Assembly (NCBI RefSeq): GCF_004307995.1
Contig: NZ_SIRE01000004.1
Location: forward strand, 124,001-188,000
Length of the DNA: 64,000 nt
DNA from: Paenibacillus thalictri
GTDB lineage: Bacteria; Bacillota; Bacilli; Paenibacillales; NBRC-103111
Direction of reading: 5' to 3'
Made by a program: the position numbers and the translations under genes. The notes beneath the pieces were generated by a model. It was not told the origin of the DNA. It made no database searches and saw nothing but the letters and a program-made list of their open reading frames with translations. Shown here in pieces: positions 16,695 to 25,269 of this stretch. The first letter of the stretch is position 1. Each line of letters begins with the position of its first letter.

Positions 16695-17572
16695 ATAACA
16701 TCCTCCCGAAACGTATGGTTTTGTTCGTTCAACAACGTCCTGAAGTAACCGGCAAACTCCCGAAGCATGTCTTTTGTCGCAAATTCACCGCTGTAATCTT
16801 CGAGGCCCAGATACCCTTTATAACCGGCCGCCTGCAAATCGCCTACGAGCCGAGGCCAAGGAACGCAGCCTTTGCGCAAGCCCGCCCATTCAGCTCTCCA
16901 GACAACGCCGTCCGCCGCATTGTCCACCCGGTTCCAGCTCACATTTTTCACATGAACGTGAGCAAGATAAGGCCCCATGATATCAATCCCCATCGTGAAG
17001 TCCTCGTACCCTTCATAGATCATGTTACCCGGGTCATATAAAATGCCGATATAACCGGGATCGAATCCGTCGCATAATCTGCGGGCCGCCGAAGCACTGC
17101 TGACGATCGTATTATGGTGAATCTCCACAATGCCTTTAACTCCGTAATTGCGGCATATTACTTCCGATTTGCGCAAATATTCCCGCGTTTGCTCAAACAG
17201 CTTGGCATACGGTTCGGTTCCGTCGTACAGCGGTACGCCCAAGCGGATGAAAGAAGCGTCCATAAAGCTGGCGGCCCGCAGAAGCCGTTCGGTGGTCACG
17301 AGATCACCGGCCGTCATATTCGGCAGAACGCCGACCGAGGTAATATTCGCTTCTTCCGCAGCCAATCTGTACTCGAACCATTTCGTCTTTTCGGAAGCGA
17401 TCGGGATGGAGCAGCGGTTGTTTCTCCAGAAAGACGGCGCCTCGTTCAGCGCATCCGGGGGAACATCGGCGAACCGCCATTCAATGCCGTCTATGCCCGC
17501 TTCCTTTACTGCTGAAATCGTCTCATCCAATGTTAAGTCCGGCGTCGATGCTGTGAATACAGACAACTTCAT
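16691..17572 (-). CDS. Sugar phosphate isomerase/epimerase-like TIM barrel
   Basis: A 293-residue xylose-isomerase-like TIM barrel. Metal-ligand candidates are the Glu in KGIVEIHHN, the Asp/Pro in GILYDPGNM, the His in HVHVKN and the Glu in GLEDYSG. It is the first gene of the operon and overlaps the binding protein by four bases. Members isomerise or epimerise sugars, inositols or keto-sugars. With PhyH at the other end of the operon, it suggests a dedicated catabolic route for the imported molecule. Confidence 0.88.
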   Translation of the reverse strand: MKLSVFTASTPDLTLDETISAVKEAGIDGIEWRFADVPPDALNEAPSFWRNNRCSIPIASEKTKWFEYRLAAEEANITSVGVLPNMTAGDLVTTERLLRAASFMDASFIRLGVPLYDGTEPYAKLFEQTREYLRKSEVICRNYGVKGIVEIHHNTIVSSASAARRLCDGFDPGYIGILYDPGNMIYEGYEDFTMGIDIMGPYLAHVHVKNVSWNRVDNAADGVVWRAEWAGLRKGCVPWPRLVGDLQAAGYKGYLGLEDYSGEFATKDMLREFAGYFRTLLNEQNHTFREDVI

Positions 17573-17645
17573 TCATGCTTCCCCTTCCCATTCGGCTCGA
17601 TCCAAGGCTTATGCCCCTAATTTTCATGAGCTTTAGCAGCAGACT

Positions 17646-17674
17646 GTATTAAAGAGTGCTAAATCTATAGCCAA
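17646..17674 (-). promoter_or_regulatory. Candidate promoter of the epimerase - ABC - PhyH operon
   Basis: On the minus strand TTGGCT (17674-17669) and TAATAC (17651-17646) are spaced by 17 bp, about 75 bp before the start codon. No catabolite-responsive element was recognised by eye. Confidence 0.5.
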
Positions 17675-17698
17675 ACATCACCCCCTTGTTGAAATCAA

Positions 17699-17833
17699 CT
17701 TTTTTTTAGAGCAAGGAAAGTTTAACTATATTAAAGCGCTAAAGCGCTTATTAAACTTTCTGCTCGCAAGAAAAGCTCCCGCTAGGACACGAATGTACCT
17801 CACCGAAAGGGCTTCGATCAGAAGCTTTTCTTA
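17699..17833. repeat. 135-bp dispersed repeat element, copy 1
   Basis: This stretch is roughly 90 percent identical, in inverted orientation, to 50571-50705. It folds as two neighbouring hairpins: GAAAGTTTAA (17716-17725) with TTAAACTTTC (17751-17760), enclosing AAGCGC/GCGCTT; and AAGAAAAGCT (17768-17777) with AGCTTTTCTT (17823-17832). Its end coincides with the stop codon of the binding-protein gene (17831-17833). The small frames it opens on both copies share the ERASIRSFSY string only because the DNA is repeated. Confidence 0.85.
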
Positions 17834-19408
17834 TTTTTTCAAAAATGCGTCGATTTGCTTCTGCTTTTCGGCGATGATCTTGTCTACGCCGGCTTTTTTC
17901 AGCTTATCGATAAACTCGTTGTATTTAGCATCCTGCTGCGCATCGGTTCCCGAACCGCTTTCCAGCGTTTTGCGGTATTCCACCACGATCGTATTCACCT
18001 TGGATATTTCCGTTTTTACCGGATCGGGATTAAAATCAAAACCGGCAATGACCGATTTCGTAAAATTGTTCGGGTCGGTGCTCATCTGGATGAATTTCTT
18101 GTCCGTGGCCGTGGCCGATGCCGGAATGCGGGCATTGGACCAAGGCGTCACCATCCACCATAAATTTTGAAACACTTTGGACGGATCGGCGCCTTCCGGA
18201 TATTTGAACTGCTTATCGCCTACGGGAACAAAATCCTTTCCCTGAATTCCGTATAGGTACAGGTCTCTTATTTCCTTATCTTTATACAGCACATTCAAAA
18301 ACATCAGCACCCGCTCGGCGTTGCGGGAAGATGGCGTAATCACGATAAAATTGCCGGCTTTAAACGAGCTGACCATCTTGAAGCCTTCGCCTTCAATGGA
18401 TACATAGTCCAGTCTCGCGCCGGGATCAAGCTTGGCCCGTCCGGCGCTGTTCTCGCCCATGTACCCTTCCGGGGCATTGCTGATGTAACCGAGGCTTTTC
18501 GTGTCGGAGATCAGCTCCGACTGCAGCGACGCTTTGCTGAACAGCGAATCTTTGTCGATCAGCCCCTCGTCCCACCAGCGTCTTTTTAACTTGAGAAAAT
18601 CTTTGTACTGCTGCGTCTCGAATTGGTTAATCACAACCGGCTCGTTGTTCAGCAGAAAACCTGGTGAATTAAAATCGTAGCTGGGCACATATTCACGCTG
18701 CGTACCGAGAAAAGCCATCGCTTTATAATCGCCGGTATATTCGCCGTTGTACCTGATGCCCACCCTGCCGCTCGCCCGCTCGGACGCCAACGCTTTTTTC
18801 AAAAATGCCTCCACCTGCTGCAGCGAACCGAGGTTGCTTGCATTGTAGCCGTATTTCTCGGCGATATCGGCCCGGAAGTTAAAACCTTGCGGGTACTCAA
18901 TCGGCCCCGGAATTGGAATCCCATACAACTTCCCGTTGTATTTGTTGGTATGGATATATTCGGGGGTAAGCCCCTTATATAAGTCGGGAGCGTACCGTTC
19001 AATCAAATCGGTGACATCCCGCGCCCCCATCCGGTTCAAAATCTGCGAATAGTTCTGCCAATATCCGTTATAGAAGAAATCGTAGTCTTCGCCGGCAGCC
19101 ATTTTGACAAGCAGCTGGTTATTGTAGCTGCTCCAAGGGATGTACTCGATATCCAGCGCCGCATGAATGGATGCGGAGAGCTTCTCATTCAGCGCCTTCA
19201 TCACTTCATTGTAACGAGGCGGCGTCTCGCCGGGTAAAACAAGCTTAAGCGTGACATCGCCGTTTCGCTTCCCGCCCGCCGCGGCTTCATTCAGTGCCGC
19301 CTGATTGCCGTCACTGCCGGGCAAGGATAAGGGACTGCTGCAGGCTGAGAGCAGGAGCAGCAGCGCTGTGAATAAAGGCAACCATGAAGCCAATTTCTTT
19401 CTGTTCAC
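17831..19408 (-). CDS. LplA-like extracellular solute-binding lipoprotein
   Basis: A 525-residue lipoprotein. The GTG at 19408 follows AGGAGGG closely; the ATG at 19429 would put this motif inside the gene. Signal peptide with lipobox LLSAC (Cys near 23). The length and the ADIAEKYGYNASNLGS-type motif resemble LplA-family binding proteins of Paenibacillus, often for oligosaccharides. The usual two permease genes do not follow; the 135-bp repeat overlaps the stop codon and a different operon begins after it. It may use a permease pair elsewhere or the one encoded downstream. An AraC-type membrane regulator lies just upstream. Confidence 0.88.
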   Translation of the reverse strand: MNRKKLASWLPLFTALLLLLSACSSPLSLPGSDGNQAALNEAAAGGKRNGDVTLKLVLPGETPPRYNEVMKALNEKLSASIHAALDIEYIPWSSYNNQLLVKMAAGEDYDFFYNGYWQNYSQILNRMGARDVTDLIERYAPDLYKGLTPEYIHTNKYNGKLYGIPIPGPIEYPQGFNFRADIAEKYGYNASNLGSLQQVEAFLKKALASERASGRVGIRYNGEYTGDYKAMAFLGTQREYVPSYDFNSPGFLLNNEPVVINQFETQQYKDFLKLKRRWWDEGLIDKDSLFSKASLQSELISDTKSLGYISNAPEGYMGENSAGRAKLDPGARLDYVSIEGEGFKMVSSFKAGNFIVITPSSRNAERVLMFLNVLYKDKEIRDLYLYGIQGKDFVPVGDKQFKYPEGADPSKVFQNLWWMVTPWSNARIPASATATDKKFIQMSTDPNNFTKSVIAGFDFNPDPVKTEISKVNTIVVEYRKTLESGSGTDAQQDAKYNEFIDKLKKAGVDKIIAEKQKQIDAFLKK

Positions 19409-19555
19409 AAAGTTCCCTCCTGAAGACATTTGTGGGATGGGTTCTCGGGTGTTATCGTAGCTTTTTCGTGGCGAAAAATATACTTCAAAATATGATTATT
19501 CCTCAGAAATCCGTAAATCCGCGGTTTTTGTAGTAACTTAAGCTGCCGCATGATT

Positions 19556-19584
19556 AAAAAAAAACCAAGCTGCGAGGCCTGGTT
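19556..19584 (-). terminator. Terminator after the AraC-type regulator
   Basis: On the minus strand AACCA/TGGTT and GC/GC pair around a six-base loop, followed by a run of nine T (19564-19556). It ends the regulator transcript before the binding-protein gene. Confidence 0.72.
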
Positions 19585-21908
19585 CATTTGGCATTATTTT
19601 GTCTTCGGTAGGCGTTGGGCGTCAGCCCGTATTCCTTCTTAAACACATAATAAAAATAGTTGCTGGAATTGAAGCCGGCGGCATGTGCAATCGACTGGAT
19701 GAGCATATCCGATTGCTCGATCAGTTCTTTGGCTTTTTGCAGCCGCTTGCGGTTGATATAGTCGTGAACGGATACCGACGTCTGTTCTTTAAACAACACA
19801 TTCATATAACTGACCGAATATTTTAAATGATCCGCCACGTCGGCGGCCGAAAATTCCACCCGTGTATAGTTCTCGTCGATAAACGCCAAGGCACCGGCGA
19901 CCATTTCGCTTGATTTGGTTTTTTTACCGTTGTCCTGCACATTTGCCGCATTCTGCACCACTCCATCGATCCAGACGGCGATTTCTTCCACAGATTCGAG
20001 CTTGATCAATTGGCCGTACAATTCCTGGTAAGACAGATCCGGCAGCGGATTGCCTTTGGCCGCGGGCGATAAGCTTTTGAGCACATTGATCGCCACTTCG
20101 CTGGCCGTTGCAATCATATCCCGGTACGGGTAGCCCTCCAGCCCGTAAAGCAAACTTTCGATAGCGGGTTTCACCTTATCCAGTTTCCCCAAATTCAGCT
20201 CATTGATGATCGCTTTTTCCTTATCGTGGGGATATTCCGGTTTCTCCGGCTGCCGCAAGCTGACGTAATCCAGAATGGAGCCGGCTCCGCGGTATATGCG
20301 GTGATGCGTAGCCGCCAGCGCCCCTTCATACGAATATTCGGCTTCATACAGTGTCTCCACCGATTCGCCGATGCCAATCGTTACGCTAACATTCAAATAT
20401 TGCACGAAATTGGACTGTACCTCGGTTAATACCTCTCTTAAATGCTGCAGATCGTCCTCCCATTGATTCACAATAACCGCCACATGATCCGCGGCGATAT
20501 TAACCGGCAGGCAGCGGTAAGTCTTCTCGATCGTTTCTTCCGCAATATTGCACATCGCATACCGGATTAAATATCGGCTTTCGCTGTCGAAAAGCTCCTC
20601 GAAGCGGCTGTAATGATCGATCCGAAACACGATGACCGCAGCTTGCTTGTCCGTTTCCAGCTGAATATGATGTTCCTTGATCTGCTCGTCAAACCGGCTT
20701 CGGCTGTCATGATAACCAAGCAGCAGGCTTTTCAAAAATTGCTCCTTAAGCAATACCTGCGTCCGGTGCGAGAAGTTTTCCAGCGATTCGTTCTCGACCA
20801 CCACCTTGGAGAAGGCCCGCTTGACGATTTCAATATCCCCTTCCATCTCAAGGCCCGTCAGCCCGTTGGTCTGGCGTTTGACCAGTTGGATGAGCGACCG
20901 AATCGGAGAATAGATGACCCGCGATAAAATAACGGATATGATCAGACTGGCGACAAGCAGCACGGAAGTGCTGATTAACGTAATGTTTTTAATGTTGATC
21001 AAGCTTTTGAACATCTCGGTGTACGGGTAGATGCTCACATAATGGAATCCGGTGCTCTCCATGGTCGTTTTCTGGAAAGACACGACGTATTTGTTGCCGT
21101 TGACGCTTTCGATGAAAGAACCGCTCAATTCCGCGTTTTGCTCAATCCGGTCAAAGTAGGCGAATTTGCCGTCTTTATCGGTAAACAAGCTGGTGGAAGG
21201 TTTGGTCACGAATTCCCCGTCGTTCTGAACGATAAACATCTGGTTTAACGGGTCGTTCACCATCTGATCGATCAGCGCCTGGAATTTATGGCTGTTGATA
21301 TTAATTACCATTGCTCCTTGAATCTCTTTGGAACTGGAGGATGGTTCGGTAATAATCAGCGACAGCAGCGGCCCGTCCGAATCGTTCCCCGGGGGCCCTT
21401 TGCGCAATATGTATTGAATTTTCGGGGAAGTGTACCGGTACCCGCTTAATATTTCCGTCATCTCGGTATCCGTAAAGTCGCGAACTCTCATATTCGCGTA
21501 TTTGGTGGAAATGACGACATTTTGCTGCATATTGTACAAATAAATCGACTGCACGATCGGATTGAGCTGCAGCGTCATGTTGAGCCGCGTGCCGATGTTG
21601 CTTTGCGTGAATGTGTCGGTTTCGTCGTGCGAGAACATCGCCGCAAAAATGATATCGTTATAATAGAGGTCGTAGCCGATTTTCACTGTGGAAGTGTACA
21701 AGTAGTTGGAAATATTTTGCGTCTGAAACAGCATGTTGTGGGATAAATCTTGAATTTCCCGCTCCAAAATATGCTGCGATTTATAATAAAACAGCCCGAA
21801 CACCAAATAAACATTCAGGATGTTCAATATGATAAACGAAACCAGCAGCTTCATATATGTATTTTTTCTTATGGACAGCGAGGTACGCGAGATTCCTAAC
21901 GACTTCAT
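19584..21908 (-). CDS. Membrane-bound AraC-family transcriptional regulator with extracellular sensor
   Basis: A 774-residue one-component regulator. A first membrane helix lies near residues 21-43 and a second near 300-322 (TLISTSVLLVASLIISVIL); the 250 residues between are extracellular and likely Cache-like. A linker of about 330 residues includes a degenerate GGDEF-like middle part (VIVFRIDHYSRF, VTIGIGESV), and the last 100 residues are an AraC helix-turn-helix pair (FSAADVADHLKYSVSYMNVL, IQSIAHAAGFNSSNYFYYVF). This architecture is common beside sugar-binding-protein genes in Paenibacillus, where it senses an extracellular sugar and activates uptake genes. The target is probably the next gene. 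Confidence 0.88.
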   Translation of the reverse strand: MKSLGISRTSLSIRKNTYMKLLVSFIILNILNVYLVFGLFYYKSQHILEREIQDLSHNMLFQTQNISNYLYTSTVKIGYDLYYNDIIFAAMFSHDETDTFTQSNIGTRLNMTLQLNPIVQSIYLYNMQQNVVISTKYANMRVRDFTDTEMTEILSGYRYTSPKIQYILRKGPPGNDSDGPLLSLIITEPSSSSKEIQGAMVININSHKFQALIDQMVNDPLNQMFIVQNDGEFVTKPSTSLFTDKDGKFAYFDRIEQNAELSGSFIESVNGNKYVVSFQKTTMESTGFHYVSIYPYTEMFKSLINIKNITLISTSVLLVASLIISVILSRVIYSPIRSLIQLVKRQTNGLTGLEMEGDIEIVKRAFSKVVVENESLENFSHRTQVLLKEQFLKSLLLGYHDSRSRFDEQIKEHHIQLETDKQAAVIVFRIDHYSRFEELFDSESRYLIRYAMCNIAEETIEKTYRCLPVNIAADHVAVIVNQWEDDLQHLREVLTEVQSNFVQYLNVSVTIGIGESVETLYEAEYSYEGALAATHHRIYRGAGSILDYVSLRQPEKPEYPHDKEKAIINELNLGKLDKVKPAIESLLYGLEGYPYRDMIATASEVAINVLKSLSPAAKGNPLPDLSYQELYGQLIKLESVEEIAVWIDGVVQNAANVQDNGKKTKSSEMVAGALAFIDENYTRVEFSAADVADHLKYSVSYMNVLFKEQTSVSVHDYINRKRLQKAKELIEQSDMLIQSIAHAAGFNSSNYFYYVFKKEYGLTPNAYRRQNNAK

Positions 21909-22100
21909 ACGCCGGACGGGTCCTTTCTCGTGAGCAGCGTTTGATGGGTGCTGGTATATATTTTAGCATGAAATCCCGCCGAGGTTCGAACTTTTCATTA
22001 CACCCTCTCTGTCCGAGAAGAGCGAGCTCCCAAAAGAAATCAAGCAAGAGCTGCGAGAATTCCGCGACAATTCACCCTATCTTAATATATAAAATTCCGA

Positions 22101-22106
22101 TATAAT
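22101..22106 (+). promoter_or_regulatory. Candidate -10 element of the guanylate-kinase-like gene
   Basis: A consensus TATAAT lies 41 bp before the start codon; the matching -35 region (TATCTT at 22078-22083) is poor. Confidence 0.4.
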
Positions 22107-22146
22107 AGAGTCATGCTCGTCAACCAATTTTTGGGAGGGTATGATA

Positions 22147-22710
22147 ATGGGTGGAACAAATGACAATAAGCGAATCTTCGTATTTACCGGCCCGGACGGT
22201 TCCGGAAGAAAAACGGTCGCCCAGAAGGTTGGGGCGCTTTGCGGTCTGCACAGAGTGATTTCCTATACCACCCGTCCCCCTCGATCCTACGAGAAAGACG
22301 GGGTAGATTACCATTTTATAACCCTGGAGCAGTTTACTGAGGCAGAACAAAACGGTGAATTTGTCGAATCCCTTGAAATTGAAGGCGTGCATTATGGCAT
22401 CAAGTCCCGGGAAATCGACGTGATGTTTCAGCAGCAGCAGTTCGTATACCTTATCCTGAACCGCCAAGGCTCTGAGCTGGTCAAACAAGCTTTCGGCGAC
22501 AAGGTCGTCCGGATCATGATTTATGCGGATCGAAACAAGGTGATGAGCCGTTTGTTGGAACGCGGAGATACAACGGAAGTTGTTTACAAAAATTTAGATC
22601 GTTACGAAGAAGAATTGAGCTATTTAAAAGAATGCGATGCTCATGTGGAAAACTATGAGTTGGACGAAACCGTCGACGAAGTAGCCGAAATCATAAAAAC
22701 ATATATTTAA
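22147..22710 (+). CDS. Guanylate-kinase-like P-loop protein
   Basis: A 187-residue protein. The second ATG (22147) is chosen because GGGAGGG ends seven bases before it but only one base before the first. It has the order of guanylate kinase: P-loop near 12-21, SYTTRPPR (GMP-binding loop), DGVDYHFI, GEFVESLEIEGVHYG, and a lid with ERGD. In housekeeping enzymes the P-loop is GPSGVGKGT; here it is GPDGSGRKT, with Arg where the invariant phosphate-binding Lys should be and Lys one place on. The gene stands alone, not with remA/rpoZ as gmk does. It is more likely a divergent paralogue than the essential kinase, possibly with altered activity. Confidence 0.8.
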   Translation: MGGTNDNKRIFVFTGPDGSGRKTVAQKVGALCGLHRVISYTTRPPRSYEKDGVDYHFITLEQFTEAEQNGEFVESLEIEGVHYGIKSREIDVMFQQQQFVYLILNRQGSELVKQAFGDKVVRIMIYADRNKVMSRLLERGDTTEVVYKNLDRYEEELSYLKECDAHVENYELDETVDEVAEIIKTYI

Positions 22711-22745
22711 TCCTGCGGATTTAGCATATACAGGTATACGACAAG

Positions 22746-22790
22746 AAGGTGCCCCATCAGTCATGAACATGATTGTGGGACACCTTTTTT
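22746..22790 (+). terminator. Rho-independent terminator of the guanylate-kinase-like gene
   Basis: AAGGTGCCCCA pairs with TGGGACACCTT around an inner TCATG/CATGA stem, followed by six T ending at 22790. Confidence 0.9.
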
Positions 22791-22846
22791 GCGATTGACC
22801 GAACTGCTAGCGGCAGAAGTATTTCCGAACGAACGGGCCATGTCCC

Positions 22847-24481
22847 CTATTCTGTATCAGAAGATCCTGCAGCCTGCTTCGGTTCTATATAAAACGCCAC
22901 GCCTTCCGGCTCGTTGGCGGCCCGCACCTGCATCCCGTGATGCTCGGCTATTTGCTTCACAATAGCCAGGCCTAGGCCAAACTGGCCGTCTCCGCCGGAT
23001 CGGAACGGCTCGAACAAGCTTTCGGCGATCGCTTCATCGAGATGCGGGCCGTCGTTGCTGATGCGTATCACCGGCAAAAGGCCTTCAGCCGTGCCCGTCT
23101 GCGCGGCGATCTGAATATGTCCGGCGGCATACCGCAGCTGATTGTCCAAAATATTTTCCATCATCACCTTCCATTGCTCGGCGTCGCCGCGCAGCCGGAT
23201 ATCCGGGTCCAGCGTCATTTCCCAACCGATCTCGGGCCGCCGGTAACGCAATCTGTCCACTGTGTCCTCGATAATTTCATTTAAATGAAACGGTTGAAAC
23301 GGCTTTTCGCGGGCGGTCAAGTAATTCAGCTTATTGAGCAGCAGCAAGTCGCGGATCCGTTTTTCCAGCCGTTCGCCTTCTTTCATGATGACACTGACGC
23401 TTTCATGCAAAGTGCCTTTCGGGAAAATCCCGTCATAGATGGACTGCGCATAACTGCGGATGACCATGACCGGCGTCTTCAGCTCATGCGACGTATGCTG
23501 CAGAAAAAATTGCTGCGCCCGGTCCTGCCTGACCAGCCGCTGCCGCATCGATTCGATCGCTTTGGCCAAACGGCCGATTTCGTCTTTGCGTTTCGTTTCG
23601 AAAGGCTCATGCCACTCCCGCTCCGCCAGCTTGCCCACATGCCGTTCCATCTGCACAAGCGGCCGCGTAAAATAACGCGCCAATCCCAAGCAAGGAAGCC
23701 AGCTGAGCACGATCAGCCCGACCATCAGCAGCATCAGCCGGTAAAACATCGTCATCACCAAATCATTGCGGTAATTGCCCCATGCGTAAGACACAATGTA
23801 ACTCGGCTCGTTCTGAATAAGCTCCTTGCGAATGACATAAAAAATACTTCTGTCATCGATGCTGAGCGTATATTTTTTGAGCGGCACCACTTGGGCCAAA
23901 GCATCTTGTTCCATCGCTTGGACAAAAGGCCGCTCGATCGAAGTGGCCGCTGTCAAAGTCGACATCGCGGTTGTCGTTTGCGCATCCGTGCTGCCGCTAA
24001 TCATAAAATGCTGAATCGCCGGTCCTTCCGGCGCGCTGATCCGGGTAGCTAGAGCAAGCGCAGCCGGTTTCCCGGCAACGGCTATCGCCTGATCTTCTTT
24101 TTGATCCGCCGGCATCGTAATGAGTTGTTTCATGGAAATCGTAGTTGGTATCGTAGGAGTAAATGAGCTCATTTCCGTGATGGTGGAGGCTGCAGTTGCG
24201 CCTGTATTCGATGACGTTGTGGATGCCAGATCGGGCGGACCGACCACCGTTACTGCAGCAGCGGGAATAGAGACACGAAGCGCCGGCATAGCCGGTGCGG
24301 TCTGATCCACCCGCAGCCCCCTTTGCGTATCCAGCAAAATATCGTAAATCTGCTCGGTAAAAAAACCTTTTAACGTCCACGGCAGAAGTACGGCCAGCAG
24401 CGTAAAAATGAGCAGCGTCAACGCTGCAAATGCCCCCCACAACTTGACCGCAAGCGGCCATTGTCCGACTCGAGTTCTCAT
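22847..24481 (-). CDS. Sensor histidine kinase
   Basis: A 544-residue kinase. Membrane helices lie near 11-33 and 249-270, with a Thr/Ala-rich extracellular sensor of about 215 residues of unknown fold. HAMP is about 270-325; the phospho-acceptor His is near 330 in HTSHELKTP; the ATPase domain shows NILDNQ (N box), NDGPHLD (G1) and FGLGLAIVKQ (G2). Its start overlaps the stop of the response regulator gene by ATGA. With the exported protein encoded first in the operon, it likely monitors an envelope or extracellular condition. Confidence 0.92.
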   Translation of the reverse strand: MRTRVGQWPLAVKLWGAFAALTLLIFTLLAVLLPWTLKGFFTEQIYDILLDTQRGLRVDQTAPAMPALRVSIPAAAVTVVGPPDLASTTSSNTGATAASTITEMSSFTPTIPTTISMKQLITMPADQKEDQAIAVAGKPAALALATRISAPEGPAIQHFMISGSTDAQTTTAMSTLTAATSIERPFVQAMEQDALAQVVPLKKYTLSIDDRSIFYVIRKELIQNEPSYIVSYAWGNYRNDLVMTMFYRLMLLMVGLIVLSWLPCLGLARYFTRPLVQMERHVGKLAEREWHEPFETKRKDEIGRLAKAIESMRQRLVRQDRAQQFFLQHTSHELKTPVMVIRSYAQSIYDGIFPKGTLHESVSVIMKEGERLEKRIRDLLLLNKLNYLTAREKPFQPFHLNEIIEDTVDRLRYRRPEIGWEMTLDPDIRLRGDAEQWKVMMENILDNQLRYAAGHIQIAAQTGTAEGLLPVIRISNDGPHLDEAIAESLFEPFRSGGDGQFGLGLAIVKQIAEHHGMQVRAANEPEGVAFYIEPKQAAGSSDTE

Positions 24482-25164
24482 GCCTTCACCATCCTATATC
24501 CAAATCCGTACACGGTTTCCAAGCGCAGCTCCGGCAGCTTGCGCCGCAGCCTGCGCACCAGGTCGTCGACAACGCGGTCCGAGCCGTAATAATCAATCCC
24601 CCACACAGCCGCAAGCACCTGCTCCCGCTCAAGAATTTGTCCGCTATGGGAAACGAAAAAAACAAGCAGCTCAAATTCTTTGCTCGTCAGATCGAGCTTA
24701 TTCCCGTCGCCGTCTTCGACGATACGCGCCTGCTCGTCAATCACATAGGTTCCCGCAGTCAGTTTGCTGCGGCGATCTTGAACGGCCGCGGCGGCTGCGC
24801 TGCCGTATACCCGCTCCAGCAGCTTGCGGGAACGGATGACAAGCTCGCGCGGCAGAAACGGCTTGGCCAAATAATCGTCGCTCCCCATCTCAAGCCCGAC
24901 AATACGATCGATATCGGCATCGCGCGCCGAGATGAAAATAACCGGCTGCAGCGGATCCGCCGCTTTGATTTCTCTCATCAGCTGAAACCCGTCCACTCCG
25001 GGAAGCATGATGTCGAGGACCCACAAGTCCGGTCGCTCCGCAATCGCGGCTTGCGCCGACGAACCGTCGCGGAACGCACGCACGTGCCACCCCTCTTTTT
25101 CCAAATATGCGGCCAATACGCCGTTTAAATGTTCCTCATCTTCCACTAAAAAAATGCGATACAT
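24478..25164 (-). CDS. OmpR/PhoB-family response regulator
   Basis: A 228-residue regulator: receiver domain (about 1-118; acceptor Asp in WVLDIMLPG, Lys in YLAKPF) and winged-helix DNA-binding domain (about 130-228; DLTSKEFELLVFFVSHSG, ending ETVYGFGYRMV). It is coupled to the downstream kinase by a four-base overlap and lies 105 bp after the secreted-protein gene. ATTGTG direct repeats before the operon (26165-26203) are candidate binding sites. Confidence 0.93.
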   Translation of the reverse strand: MYRIFLVEDEEHLNGVLAAYLEKEGWHVRAFRDGSSAQAAIAERPDLWVLDIMLPGVDGFQLMREIKAADPLQPVIFISARDADIDRIVGLEMGSDDYLAKPFLPRELVIRSRKLLERVYGSAAAAAVQDRRSKLTAGTYVIDEQARIVEDGDGNKLDLTSKEFELLVFFVSHSGQILEREQVLAAVWGIDYYGSDRVVDDLVRRLRRKLPELRLETVYGFGYRMVKA

Positions 25165-25214
25165 GAAGGTCCTCCCGTTACATCCCGCGATCCTGCGATA
25201 TGGAAAAGGCGGAC

Positions 25215-25237
25215 ACGGTTCGCGGCTAGCGAACCGT
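25215..25237 (-). terminator. Intercistronic hairpin between secreted-protein gene and response regulator
   Basis: ACGGTTCGC (25215-25223) and GCGAACCGT (25229-25237) pair perfectly around a five-base loop. Only a weak T stretch follows on the minus strand, so partial termination or message processing would let the first gene be expressed more than the regulators. Confidence 0.65.
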
Positions 25238-25269
25238 TCCCACCTGATATATGATCTTTTTTCGGAATC

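Noticed and set aside
17793..18170. Small plus-strand frame starting MYLTERASIRSFSY, with a similar minus-strand frame at 50420-50611
   Set aside because: The shared N-terminus is due to the 135-bp DNA repeat; beyond it the frames run antisense to known genes and are unrelated.
22147..22710. Housekeeping gmk
   Set aside because: The P-loop lacks the essential Lys and the genomic setting does not match gmk-rpoZ; kept only as guanylate-kinase-like.
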